From: Azolla caroliniana
Lineage: Eukaryota; Polypodiophyta
DNA length: 64,000 nt
Assembly: GCA_043228905.1 (NCBI GenBank)
Contig: JBHGNT010000060.1
Span: forward strand, 1 to 64,000
Reading direction: 5' to 3'
Each line of letters opens with the position of its first letter. Positions within the stretch are counted from its first letter, which is position 1. Shown here in pieces: positions 1 to 11,824 of the stretch. The position numbers were made by a program, and so were the translations under genes. The notes under the pieces were generated by a model that was given only the letters and a program-made list of their open reading frames with translations, did not search any database and was not told the origin of the DNA.

Positions 1-178
1 TATCGAAGCTAACAACGCTAGCTACGCTATAGAATTAAAAAATCAAGATTTTGAAACTCAGGTCGAGAGACATGAAGAAATTAGCACATTTGAGGAGGTA
101 GTGGAGAACAGCCCGTTAGGAAATAAAAATGTTCATACCTGGCTCGTGTGATATCGGATTTTTGTGTTCAAACATGCG
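1..178 (+). repeat. Representative satellite monomer (178 bp)
   Basis: The first full monomer, taken as the numbering reference. It contains, in order: a CpG-bearing start (TATCGAAGC, 1-9); AACAACGCTAGC (11-22); an A-rich tract and short dyad AAAATC-AA-GATTTT (39-52); a purine-rich middle (about 61-110) with GAGGAGG; GCCCGTTAGGAAATAAAAATG (about 111-131); TTCATACCTGGCTCGTG (132-148); GATATCGG (150-157); and a T-run followed by TTCAAACATGCG (167-178). Composition is A 63, C 27, G 41, T 47, with 7 CpG against about 6.2 expected. GCTAGC and GATATC occur once per typical monomer, so NheI or EcoRV digestion should give a 178-bp ladder. Confidence 0.95.
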
Positions 179-535
179 TATCGAAGCTAACAACGCTACC
201 TATGATATGGAATAAAAAAATCAAGATTTTGAAACTCAGGTCGAGAGACATGAAGAAATTAGCACATTTGAGGAGGTAGTGGAGAACAGCCCGTGAGTCA
301 ATAAAAATGTTCATACCTGGCTCGTGTGACATCGGATTTTTATGTTCAAACATGCGTATTGAAGCTAACAACGCTACCTATGATATGGAATAAAAAAATC
401 AAGATTTTAAAACTCAGGTCAAGAGACATGAAGAAATTTAGGACATTTGAGGAGGTAGTGGAGAACAGCCCGTGAGTCAATTAAAATGTTCATACCTGGC
501 TCGCGTGATATCGGATTTTTGTGTTCAAACATGCG
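179..535 (+). repeat. Two further monomers at the left edge
   Basis: Ordinary satellite monomers. The second, from 357, begins TATTG instead of TATCG and carries the 179-bp form with TTTAGGACATTTG. Nothing else is present. The array continues off the left end of the window. Confidence 0.9.
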
Positions 536-723
536 TATCGAAGCTAACAACACTAGCTATGATATGGAAATCGAGAGACATGAAGAAATTAGCACATTTG
601 AGGAGGGACTTGAGAAATGAGGAAGTTAGCAAATTAGAGGAGGGACTTGAAAAGAGGCCGTGAGTCAATTAAAATGTTCATACCTGGCTCGTGTGACATC
701 GGATTTTTATGTTCAAACATGCG
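536..723 (+). repeat. Rearranged 188-bp composite monomer
   Basis: This unit is 188 bp instead of 178. Compared with the intact two-monomer equivalent at about 7315-7671, it lacks 27 bp net in the A-rich part (GATATGGAA runs almost directly into TCGAGAG). It also fuses the GGACTTGAGA of one monomer to the AATGAGGAAG of the next. The second junction equals a 141-bp deletion between two GAGAA pentamers (7419-7423 and 7560-7564 in the intact copy). As a result a 37-bp segment, ATGAAGAAATTAGC...TTGAGAA, is followed by its diverged twin ATGAGGAAGTTAGC...TTGAAAA. Two monomers of 356 bp thus became one of 188 bp (356-27-141). Confidence 0.9.
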
Positions 724-2130
724 TATTGAAGCTAACAACGCTAGCTATGCTATAGAATAAAAAAAATCAAGATTTTGAAACTCAGGTCGAGAGACATGAA
801 GAAATTAGCACATTTGAGGAGGGACATGAGAAGAGCCCATGAGTCAATTAAAATGTTCATACCTGGCTCGTGTGATATCGGACTTTTGTGTTCAAACATG
901 CGTATCGAAGCTAACAACGCTACCTATGATATGGAATAAAAAAATCAAGATTTTGAAACTCAGGTCAAGAGACAGGAGAAATTTAGGACATTTGAGGAGG
1001 TAGTGGAGAACAGCCCGTGAGTCAATTAAAATGTTCATACCTGGCTCGCGTGATATCGGATTTTTGTGTTCAAACATGCGTATCGAAGCTAACAACACTA
1101 GCTATGATATAGAATAAAAAAATCAAGATTTTGAAACACAGCTCGAGAGACATGAAGAAATTAGCACATTTGAGGAGTAGTGGAGAACAGCCCGTGAGTC
1201 AATTAAAATGTTCATACCTGGCTCGTGTGATATCGGATTTTTGTGTTCAAACATGGCGTATCGAAGCTAACAACGCTAGCTATGCTATAGAATTAAAAAA
1301 TCCAGATTTTGAAACTCAGGTCGAGAGACATGAAGAAATTAGCACATTTGAGGAGGGACTTGAGAAGAGCCCGTTACGAAATAGAAATGTTCATACCTGG
1401 CTCGTGTGATATCGGATTTTTGTGTTCAAACATGCGTATCGAAGCTAACAACGCTAGCTATGCTATAGAATAAAAAAATCAAGATTTTGAAACTCAGGTC
1501 GAGAGACATGAAGAAATTAGCACATTTGAGGAGGTAGTGAGGAACAGCCCGTTAAGAAATAAAAATGTTCATACCTGGCTCGTGTGATATCGGATTTTTG
1601 TGTTCAAAGATCCGTATCGAATCTAAGAACGCTAGCTATGCTATAGAATTAAAAAATCCAGATTTTGAAACTCAGGTCGAGAGACATGAAGAAATTAGCA
1701 CATTTGAGGAGGGACTTGAGAAGAGCCCATGAGTCAATTAAAATGTTCATACCTGGCTCCTGTGATATCGAATTTTTGTGTTCAAACATGCGTATCGAAG
1801 CTAACAACGCTAGCTATGCTATAGAATTAAAAAATCAAGATTTTGAAACTCAGGTCGAGAGACATGAGGAAGTTAGCAAATTAGAGGAGGGACTTGAAAA
1901 GAGGCCGTGAGTCAATTAAAATATTCATACCACGCTCGTGTGATATCGGATTTTTGTGTTCAAACATGCGTATGGGAAGCTAACAACGCTAGCTATGCTA
2001 TAGAATAAAAAAATCCAGATTTTGAAACTCAGGTCGAGAGACATGAAGAAATTAGCACATTTGAAGAGGTAGTGGAGAACAGCCCGTTAGGAAATTAAAA
2101 TGTTCATACCTGGCTCGTGTGATATCGGAC
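724..2130. repeat. Satellite tract, copy of 7672-9078
   Basis: About eight monomers that match 7672-9078 at a constant offset of 6,948 bp (39 monomers), and the match continues past 2130. Several single-base indels break register locally and cancel out: an extra A in the A-run near 757, a lost A in GACAGGAGAAA near 975, GAGGAGTAG for GAGGAGGTAG near 1176, and an extra G in CATGGCG near 1255. The equivalent later copies lack these, so they are private to this copy. Confidence 0.85.
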
Positions 2131-3376
2131 TTTTGTGTTCAAACATGCGTATCGAAGCTAACAACGCTACCTATGATATGGAATAAAAAAATCAAGATTT
2201 TGAAACTCAGGTCAAGAGACAGGAAGAAATTTAGGACATTTGAGGAGGTAGTGGAGAACAGCCCGTGAGTCAATTAAAATGTTCATACCTGGCTCGCGTG
2301 ATATCGGATTTTTGTGTTCAAACATGCGTATCGAAGCTAACAACACTAGCTATGATATAGAATAAAAAAATCAAGATTTTGAAACACAGCTCGAGAGACA
2401 TGAAGAAATTAGCACATTTGAGGAGGTAGTGGAGAAGAGCCCATGAGTCAATTAAAATGTTCATACCTGGCTCGTGTGATATCGGATTTTTGTGTTCAAA
2501 CATGCGTATCGAAGCTAACAACTCTAGCTATGCTATAGAATTAAAAAATCCAGATTTTGAAACTCAGGTTGAGAGACATGAAGAAATTAGCACATTTGAG
2601 GAGGTAGTGGAGAACAGCCCGTTAGGAAATAAAAATGTTCATACCTGGCTCGTGTGATATCGGAGTTTTGTGTTCAAACATGCGTATCGAAGCTAACAAC
2701 ACTAGCTATGCTATAGAATTAAAAATCAAGATTTTGAAACTCAGGTCGAGAGACATGAGGAAGTTAGCAAATTAGAGGAGGGACTTGAAAAGAGGCCGTG
2801 AGTCAATTAAAATGTTCATACCTGGCTCGTGTGATATCGGATTTTTGTGTTCGAACATGCGTATCGAAGCTAACAACGCTAGCTATGCTATAAAATTAAA
2901 AAATCCAGATTTTGAAACTCAGGTCGAGAGACATGAAGAAATTAGCACATTTGAGGAGGGACTTGAGAAGAGCCCATGAGTCAATTAAAATGTTCATACC
3001 TGGCTCGTGTGATATCGGATTTTTGTGTTCAAACATGCGTATCGAAGCTAACAACGTTAGCTATGTTATAGAATTAAAAAATCAAGATTTTGAAACTCAG
3101 GTCGAGAGACATAAAGAAATTAGCACATTTGAGGAGGTAGTGGAGAACAGCCCGTTAGGAAATAAAAAAGTTCATACCTGGCTCGTGTGATATCGGATTT
3201 TTGTGTTCAAATATGCGTATCGAATCTAAGAGCGCTAGCTATGCTATAGAATTAAAAAATCCAGATTTTGAAACTCAGGTCGAGAGACATGAAGAAATTA
3301 GCACATTTGAAGAGGTAGTGGAGAACAGCCCGTTAGGAAATAAAAAAGTTCATACCTCGCTCGTGTGATATCGGAT
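2131..3376. repeat. 7-monomer higher-order unit, copy 1 (1,246 bp)
   Basis: Seven monomers (1,246 = 7 x 178) repeated directly downstream at 3377. Distinctive shared marks include GAGAAGAGCCCATGAG near 2431, CGGAGTTTTGTG near 2663, TTCGAACATGCG near 2851, and CATACCTCGCTCG near 3352. The same block appears again around 9079-10324, so it also belongs to the larger unit of domain I. Confidence 0.9.
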
Positions 3377-4622
3377 TTTTGTGTTCAAACATGCGTATCG
3401 AAGCTAACAACGCTACCTATGATATGGAATAAAAAAATCAAGATTTTGAAACTCAGGTCAAGAGACAGGAAGAAATTTAGGACATTTGAGGAGGTAGTGG
3501 AGAACAGCCCGTGAGTCAATTAAAATGTTCATACCTGGCTCGCGTGATATCGGATTTTTGTGTTCAAACATGCGTATCGAAGCTAACAACACTAGCTATG
3601 ATATAGAATAAAAAAATCAAGATTTTGAAACACAGCTCGAGAGACATGAAGAAATTAGCACATTTGAGGAGGTAGTGGAGAAGAGCCCATGAGTCAATTA
3701 AAATGTTCATACCTGGCTCGTGTGATATCGGATTTTTGTGTTCAAACATGCGTATCGAAGCTAACAACTCTAGCTATGCTATAGAATTAAAAAATCCAGA
3801 TTTTGAAACTCAGGTTGAGAGACATGAAGAAATTAGCACATTTGAGGAGGTAGTGGAGAACAGCCCGTTAGGAAATAAAAATGTTCATACCTGGCTCGTG
3901 TGATATCGGAGTTTTGTGTTCAAACATGCGTATCGAAGCTAACAACACTAGCTATGCTATAGAATTAAAAATCAAGATTTTGAAACTCAGGTCGAGAGAC
4001 ATGAGGAAGTTAGCAAATTAGAGGAGGGACTTGAAAAGAGGCCGTGAGTCAATTAAAATGTTCATACCTGGCTCGTGTGATATCGGATTTTTGTGTTCGA
4101 ACATGCGTATCGAAGCTAACAACGCTAGCTATGCTATAAAATTAAAAAATCCAGATTTTGAAACTCAGGTCGAGAGACATGAAGAAATTAGCACATTTGA
4201 GGAGGGACTTGAGAAGAGCCCATGAGTCAATTAAAATGTTCATACCTGGCTCGTGTGATATCGGATTTTTGTGTTCAAACATGCGTATCGAAGCTAACAA
4301 CGTTAGCTATGTTATAGAATTAAAAAATCAAGATTTTGAAACTCAGGTCGAGAGACATAAAGAAATTAGCACATTTGAGGAGGTAGTGGAGAACAGCCCG
4401 TTAGGAAATAAAAAAGTTCATACCTGGCTCGTGTGATATCGGATTTTTGTGTTCAAATATGCGTATCGAATCTAAGAGCGCTAGCTATGCTATAGAATTA
4501 AAAAATCCAGATTTTGAAACTCAGGTCGAGAGACATGAAGAAATTAGCACATTTGAAGAGGTAGTGGAGAACAGCCCGTTAGGAAATAAAAAAGTTCATA
4601 CCTCGCTCGTGTGATATCGGAT
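3377..4622. repeat. 7-monomer higher-order unit, copy 2 (1,246 bp)
   Basis: Tandem copy of 2131-3376 with no difference noticed by eye across the marks checked. Its right end runs into a third start of the same monomer, which then diverges (CAAGAGACATGAAG in place of CAAGAGACAGGAAG near 4706). That places the end of the tandem duplication. Confidence 0.9.
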
Positions 4623-5934
4623 TTTTGTGTTCAAACATGCGTATCGAAGCTAACAACGCTACCTATGATATGGAATAAAAAAATCAAGATTTTGAAACTC
4701 AGGTCAAGAGACATGAAGAAATTTAGGACATTTGAAGAGGTAGTGGAGAACAGCCCGTGAGTCAATTAAAATGTTCATACCTGGCTCGTGTGATATCGGA
4801 TTTTTGTGTTCAAACATGCGTATCGAAGCTAACAACGCTAGCTATGCTATAGAATAAAAAAATCAAGATTTTGAAACTCAGGTCGAGAGACATAAAGAAA
4901 TTAGCACATTTGAGGAGGTAGTGGAGAACAGCCCGTTAGGAAATAAAAAAGTTCATACCTGGCTCGTGTGATATCGGATTTTTGTGTTCAAACATGCGTA
5001 TCGAATCTAAGAGCGCTAGCTATGCTATAGAATTAAAAAATCCAGATTTTGAAACTCAGGTCGAGAGACATGAAGAAATTAGCACATTTGAGGAAGTAGT
5101 GGAGAACAGCCCGTTAGGAAATAAAAAAGTTCATACCTGGCTTGTGTGATATCGGATTTTTGTGTTCAAACATGCGTATCGAAGCTAACAACGCTAGCTA
5201 TGCTATAGAATTAAAAAATGCAGATTTTGAAACTCAGGTCGAGAGACATAAAGAAATTAGCACATTTGAGGAGGTAGTGGAGAACAGCCCGTTAGGAAAT
5301 AAAAAAGTTCATACCTGGCTCGTGTGATATCGGATTTTTGTGTTCAAACATGCGTATCGAAGCTAACAACGCTACCTATGATATGGAATAAAAAAATCAA
5401 GATTTTAAAACTCAGGTCAAGAGACATGAAGAAATTTAGGACATTTGAGGAGGTAGTGGAGAACAGCCCGTGAGTCAATTAAAATGTTCATACCTGGCTC
5501 GCGTGATATCGGATTTTTGTGTTCAAACATGCGTATCGAAGCTAACAACACTAGCTATGATATGGAATAAAAAAATCAAGATTTTGAAACTCAGGTCGAG
5601 AGACATGAAGAAATTAGCACATTTGAGGAGGTAGTGGAGAACAGCCCGTTAGGAAATAAAAATGTTCATACCTGGCTCGTGTGATATCGGAGTTTTGTGT
5701 TCAAACATGCGTATCGAAGCTAACAACGCTAGCTATGCTATAGAATTAAAAAATCAAGATTTTGAAACTCAGGTCGAGAGAAATGAGGAAGTTAGCAAAT
5801 TAGAGGAGGGACTTGAAAAGAGGCCGTGAGTCAATTAAAATGTTCATACCTGGCTCGTGTGACATCGGATTTTTATGTTCAAACATGCGTATTGAAGCTA
5901 ACAACGCTAGCTATGCTATAGAATAAAAAAATCA
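4153..5934. repeat. 10-monomer higher-order unit, copy 1 (1,782 bp)
   Basis: Ten monomers (1,782 = 10 x 178 + 2, the extra bases coming from the 179-bp class) that recur at 5935. The left part overlaps the preceding 7-monomer unit. Marks are CATAAAGAAATTAG, AAAAAAGTTCATACC, AAATATGCG with GAATCTAAGAGCGC, and the single-base variant GGCTTGTGTG near 5139. Confidence 0.88.
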
Positions 5935-7407
5935 AGATTTTGAAACTCAGGTCGAGAGACATGAAGAAATTAGCACATTTGAGGAGGGACTTGAGAAGAG
6001 CCCATGAGTCAATTAAAATGTTCATACCTGGCTCGTGTGATATCGGATTTTTGTGTTCAAACATGCGTATCGAAGCTAACAACGTTAGCTATGTTATAGA
6101 ATTAAAAAATCAAGATTTTGAAACTCAGGTCGAGAGACATAAAGAAATTAGCACATTTGAGGAGGTAGTGGAGAACAGCCCGTTAGGAAATAAAAAAGTT
6201 CATACCTGGCTCGTGTGATATCGGATTTTTGTGTTCAAATATGCGTATCGAATCTAAGAGCGCTAGCTATGCTATAGAATTAAAAAATCCAGATTTTGAA
6301 ACTCAGGTCGAGAGACATGAAGAAATTAGCACATTTGAAGAGGTAGTGGAGAACAGCCCGTTAGGAAATAAAAAAGTTCATACCTCGCTCGTGTGATATC
6401 GGATTTTTGTGTTCAAACATGCGTATCGAAGCTAACAACGCTACCTATGATATGGAATAAAAAAATCAAGATTTTGAAACTCAGGTCAAGAGACATGAAG
6501 AAATTTAGGACATTTGAAGAGGTAGTGGAGAACAGCCCGTGAGTCAATTAAAATGTTCATACCTGGCTCGTGTGATATCGGATTTTTGTGTTCAAACATG
6601 CGTATCGAAGCTAACAACGCTAGCTATGCTATAGAATAAAAAAATCAAGATTTTGAAACTCAGGTCGAGAGACATAAAGAAATTAGCACATTTGAGGAGG
6701 TAGTGGAGAACAGCCCGTTAGGAAATAAAAAAGTTCATACCTGGCTCGTGTGATATCGGATTTTTGTGTTCAAACATGCGTATCGAATCTAAGAGCGCTA
6801 GCTATGCTATAGAATTAAAAAATCCAGATTTTGAAACTCAGGTCGAGAGACATGAAGAAATTAGCACATTTGAGGAAGTAGTGGAGAACAGCCCGTTAGG
6901 AAATAAAAAAGTTCATACCTGGCTTGTGTGATATCGGATTTTTGTGTTCAAACATGCGTATCGAAGCTAACAACGCTAGCTATGCTATAGAATTAAAAAA
7001 TGCAGATTTTGAAACTCAGGTCGAGAGACATAAAGAAATTAGCACATTTGAGGAGGTAGTGGAGAACAGCCCGTTAGGAAATAAAAAAGTTCATACCTGG
7101 CTCGTGTGATATCGGATTTTTGTGTTCAAACATGCGTATCGAAGCTAACAACGCTACCTATGATATGGAATAAAAAAATCAAGATTTTAAAACTCAGGTC
7201 AAGAGACATGAAGAAATTTAGGACATTTGAGGAGGTAGTGGAGAACAGCCCGTGAGTCAATTAAAATGTTCATACCTGGCTCGCGTGATATCGGATTTTT
7301 GTGTTCAAACATGCGTATCGAAGCTAACAACACTAGCTATGATATGGAATAAAAAAATCAAGATTTTGAAACTCAGGTCGAGAGACATGAAGAAATTAGC
7401 ACATTTG
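5935..7407. repeat. 10-monomer higher-order unit, partial copy 2
   Basis: Matches 4153-5625 at an offset of 1,782 bp, including the rare GGCTTGTGTG variant near 6921. The match stops where GAGGAGGTAG in the first copy is replaced by GAGGAGGGAC (about 7408). From there the sequence belongs to the 26-monomer unit. Confidence 0.88.
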
Positions 7408-10400
7408 AGGAGGGACTTGAGAAGAGCCCATGAGTCAATTAAAATGTTCATACCTAGCTCCTGTGATATCGGATTTTTGTGTTCAAACATGCGTATCGAA
7501 GCTAACAACGCTAGCTATGCTATAGAATTAAAAAATCAAGATTTTGAAACTCAGGTCGAGAGAAATGAGGAAGTTAGCAAATTAGAGGAGGGACTTGAAA
7601 AGAGGCCGTGAGTCAATTAAAATGTTCATACCTGGCTCGTGTGACATCGGATTTTTATGTTCAAACATGCGTATTGAAGCTAACAACGCTAGCTATGCTA
7701 TAGAATAAAAAAATCAAGATTTTGAAACTCAGGTCGAGAGACATGAAGAAATTAGCACATTTGAGGAGGGACATGAGAAGAGCCCATGAGTCAATTAAAA
7801 TGTTCATACCTGGCTCGTGTGATATCGGACTTTTGTGTTCAAACATGCGTATCGAAGCTAACAACGCTACCTATGATATGGAATAAAAAAATCAAGATTT
7901 TGAAACTCAGGTCAAGAGACAGGAAGAAATTTAGGACATTTGAGGAGGTAGTGGAGAACAGCCCGTGAGTCAATTAAAATGTTCATACCTGGCTCGCGTG
8001 ATATCGGATTTTTGTGTTCAAACATGCGTATCGAAGCTAACAACACTAGCTATGATATAGAATAAAAAAATCAAGATTTTGAAACACAGCTCGAGAGACA
8101 TGAAGAAATTAGCACATTTGAGGAGGTAGTGGAGAACAGCCCGTGAGTCAATTAAAATGTTCATACCTGGCTCGTGTGATATCGGATTTTTGTGTTCAAA
8201 CATGCGTATCGAAGCTAACAACGCTAGCTATGCTATAGAATTAAAAAATCCAGATTTTGAAACTCAGGTCGAGAGACATGAAGAAATTAGCACATTTGAG
8301 GAGGGACTTGAGAAGAGCCCGTTACGAAATAGAAATGTTCATACCTGGCTCGTGTGATATCGGATTTTTGTGTTCAAACATGCGTATCGAAGCTAACAAC
8401 GCTAGCTATGCTATAGAATAAAAAAATCAAGATTTTGAAACTCAGGTCGAGAGACATGAAGAAATTAGCACATTTGAGGAGGTAGTGAGGAACAGCCCGT
8501 TAAGAAATAAAAATGTTCATACCTGGCTCGTGTGATATCGGATTTTTGTGTTCAAAGATCCGTATCGAATCTAAGAACGCTAGCTATGCTATAGAATTAA
8601 AAAATCCAGATTTTGAAACTCAGGTCGAGAGACATGAAGAAATTAGCACATTTGAGGAGGGACTTGAGAAGAGCCCATGAGTCAATTAAAATGTTCATAC
8701 CTGGCTCCTGTGATATCGAATTTTTGTGTTCAAACATGCGTATCGAAGCTAACAACGCTAGCTATGCTATAGAATTAAAAAATCAAGATTTTGAAACTCA
8801 GGTCGAGAGACATGAGGAAGTTAGCAAATTAGAGGAGGGACTTGAAAAGAGGCCGTGAGTCAATTAAAATATTCATACCACGCTCGTGTGATATCGGATT
8901 TTTGTGTTCAAACATGCGTATGGGAAGCTAACAACGCTAGCTATGCTATAGAATAAAAAAATCCAGATTTTGAAACTCAGGTCGAGAGACATGAAGAAAT
9001 TAGCACATTTGAAGAGGTAGTGGAGAACAGCCCGTTAGGAAATTAAAATGTTCATACCTGGCTCGTGTGATATCGGACTTTTGTGTTCAAACATGCGTAT
9101 CGAAGCTAACAACGCTACCTATGATATGGAATAAAAAAATCAAGATTTTGAAACTCAGGTCAAGAGACAGGAAGAAATTTAGGACATTTGAGGAGGTAGT
9201 GGAGAACAGCCCGTGAGTCAATTAAAATGTTCATACCTGGCTCGCGTGATATCGGATTTTTGTGTTCAAACATGCGTATCGAAGCTAACAACACTAGCTA
9301 TGATATAGAATAAAAAAATCAAGATTTTGAAACACAGCTCGAGAGACATGAAGAAATTAGCACATTTGAGGAGGTAGTGGAGAAGAGCCCATGAGTCAAT
9401 TAAAATGTTCATACCTGGCTCGTGTGATATCGGATTTTTGTGTTCAAACATGCGTATCGAAGCTAACAACTCTAGCTATGCTATAGAATTAAAAAATCCA
9501 GATTTTGAAACTCAGGTTGAGAGACATGAAGAAATTAGCACATTTGAGGAGGTAGTGGAGAACAGCCCGTTAGGAAATAAAAATGTTCATACCTGGCTCG
9601 TGTGATATCGGAGTTTTGTGTTCAAACATGCGTATCGAAGCTAACAACACTAGCTATGCTATAGAATTAAAAATCAAGATTTTGAAACTCAGGTCGAGAG
9701 ACATGAGGAAGTTAGCAAATTAGAGGAGGGACTTGAAAAGAGGCCGTGAGTCAATTAAAATGTTCATACCTGGCTCGTGTGATATCGGATTTTTGTGTTC
9801 GAACATGCGTATCGAAGCTAACAACGCTAGCTATGCTATAAAATTAAAAAATCCAGATTTTGAAACTCAGGTCGAGAGACATGAAGAAATTAGCACATTT
9901 GAGGAGGGACTTGAGAAGAGCCCATGAGTCAATTAAAATGTTCATACCTGGCTCGTGTGATATCGGATTTTTGTGTTCAAACATGCGTATCGAAGCTAAC
10001 AACGTTAGCTATGTTATAGAATTAAAAAATCAAGATTTTGAAACTCAGGTCGAGAGACATAAAGAAATTAGCACATTTGAGGAGGTAGTGGAGAACAGCC
10101 CGTTAGGAAATAAAAAAGTTCATACCTGGCTCGTGTGATATCGGATTTTTGTGTTCAAATATGCGTATCGAATCTAAGAGCGCTAGCTATGCTATAGAAT
10201 TAAAAAATCCAGATTTTGAAACTCAGGTCGAGAGACATGAAGAAATTAGCACATTTGAAGAGGTAGTGGAGAACAGCCCGTTAGGAAATAAAAAAGTTCA
10301 TACCTGGCTCGTGTGATATCGGATTTTTGTGTTCAAACATGCGTATCGAAGCTAACAACGCTACCTATGATATGGAATAAAAAAATCAAGATTTTGAAAC

Positions 10401-11824
10401 TCAGGTCAAGAGACATGAAGAAATTTAGGACATTTGAAGAGGTAGTGGAGAACAGCCCGTGAGTCAATTAAAATGTTCATACCTGGCTCGTGTGATATCG
10501 GATTTTTGTGTTCAAACATGCGTATCGAAGCTAACAACGCTAGCTATGCTATAGAATAAAAAAATCAAGATTTTGAAACTCAGGTCGAGAGACATAAAGA
10601 AATTAGCACATTTGAGGAGGTAGTGGAGAACAGCCCGTTAGGAAATAAAAAAGTTCATACCTGGCTCGTGTGATATCGGATTTTTGTGTTCAAACATGCG
10701 TATCGAATCTAAGAGCGCTAGCTATGCTATAGAATTAAAAAATCCAGATTTTGAAACTCAGGTCGAGAGACATGAAGAAATTAGCACATTTGAGGAAGTA
10801 GTGGAGAACAGCCCGTTAGGAAATAAAAAAGTTCATACCTGGCTCGTGTGATATCGGATTTTTGTGTTCAAACATGCGTATCGAAGCTAACAACGCTAGC
10901 TATGCTATAGAATTAAAAAATGCAGATTTTGAAACTCAGGTCGAGAGACATAAAGAAATTAGCACATTTGAGGAGGTAGTGGAGAACAGCCCGTTAGGAA
11001 ATAAAAAAGTTCATACCTGGCTCGTGTGATATCGGATTTTTGTGTTCAAACATGCGTATCGAAGCTAACAACGCTACCTATGATATGGAATAAAAAAATC
11101 AAGATTTTAAAACTCAGGTCAAGAGACATGAAGAAATTTAGGACATTTGAGGAGGTAGTGGAGAACAGCCCGTGAGTCAATTAAAATGTTCATACCTGGC
11201 TCGCGTGATATCGGATTTTTGTGTTCAAACATGCGTATCGAAGCTAACAACACTAGCTATGATATGGAATAAAAAAATCAAGATTTTGAAACTCAGGTCG
11301 AGAGACATGAAGAAATTAGCACATTTGAGGAGGGACTTGAGAAGAGCCCATGAGTCAATTAAAATGTTCATACCTAGCTCCTGTGATATCGGATTTTTGT
11401 GTTCAAACATGCGTATCGAAGCTAACAACGCTAGCTATGCTATAGAATTAAAAAATCAAGATTTTGAAACTCAGGTCGAGAGACATAAAGAAATTAGCAC
11501 ATTTGAGGAGGTAGTGGAGAACAGCCCGTTAGGAAATAAAAAAGTTCATACCTGGCTCGTGTGATATCGGATTTTTGTGTTCAAATATGCGTATCGAATC
11601 TAAGAGCGCTAGCTATGCTATAGAATTAAAAAATCAAGATTTTGAAACTCAGGTCGAGAGACATGAAGAAATTAGCACATTTGAGGAGGTAGTGAGGAAC
11701 AGCCCGTTAAGAAATAAAAATGTTCATACCTGGCTCGTGTGATATCGGATTTTTGTGTTCAAAGATCCGTATCGAATCTAAGAACGCTAGCTATGCTATA
11801 GAATTAAAAAATCCAGATTTTGAA
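7192..11824. repeat. 26-monomer higher-order unit, copy 1 (4,633 bp)
   Basis: The largest clear tandem unit in the window, 26 monomers (26 x 178 + 5). It can be divided into three parts: about 7252-8612, 8613-11171 and 11172-11824, which recur in other combinations further right. Marks include CATACCTAGCTCCTG (about 7450), GAGAGAAATGAGG, AAAGATCCGTATCG (about 8555), GCGTATGGGAAGC (about 8916, one base longer) and GTGAGGAACAGCCC. Confidence 0.92.
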
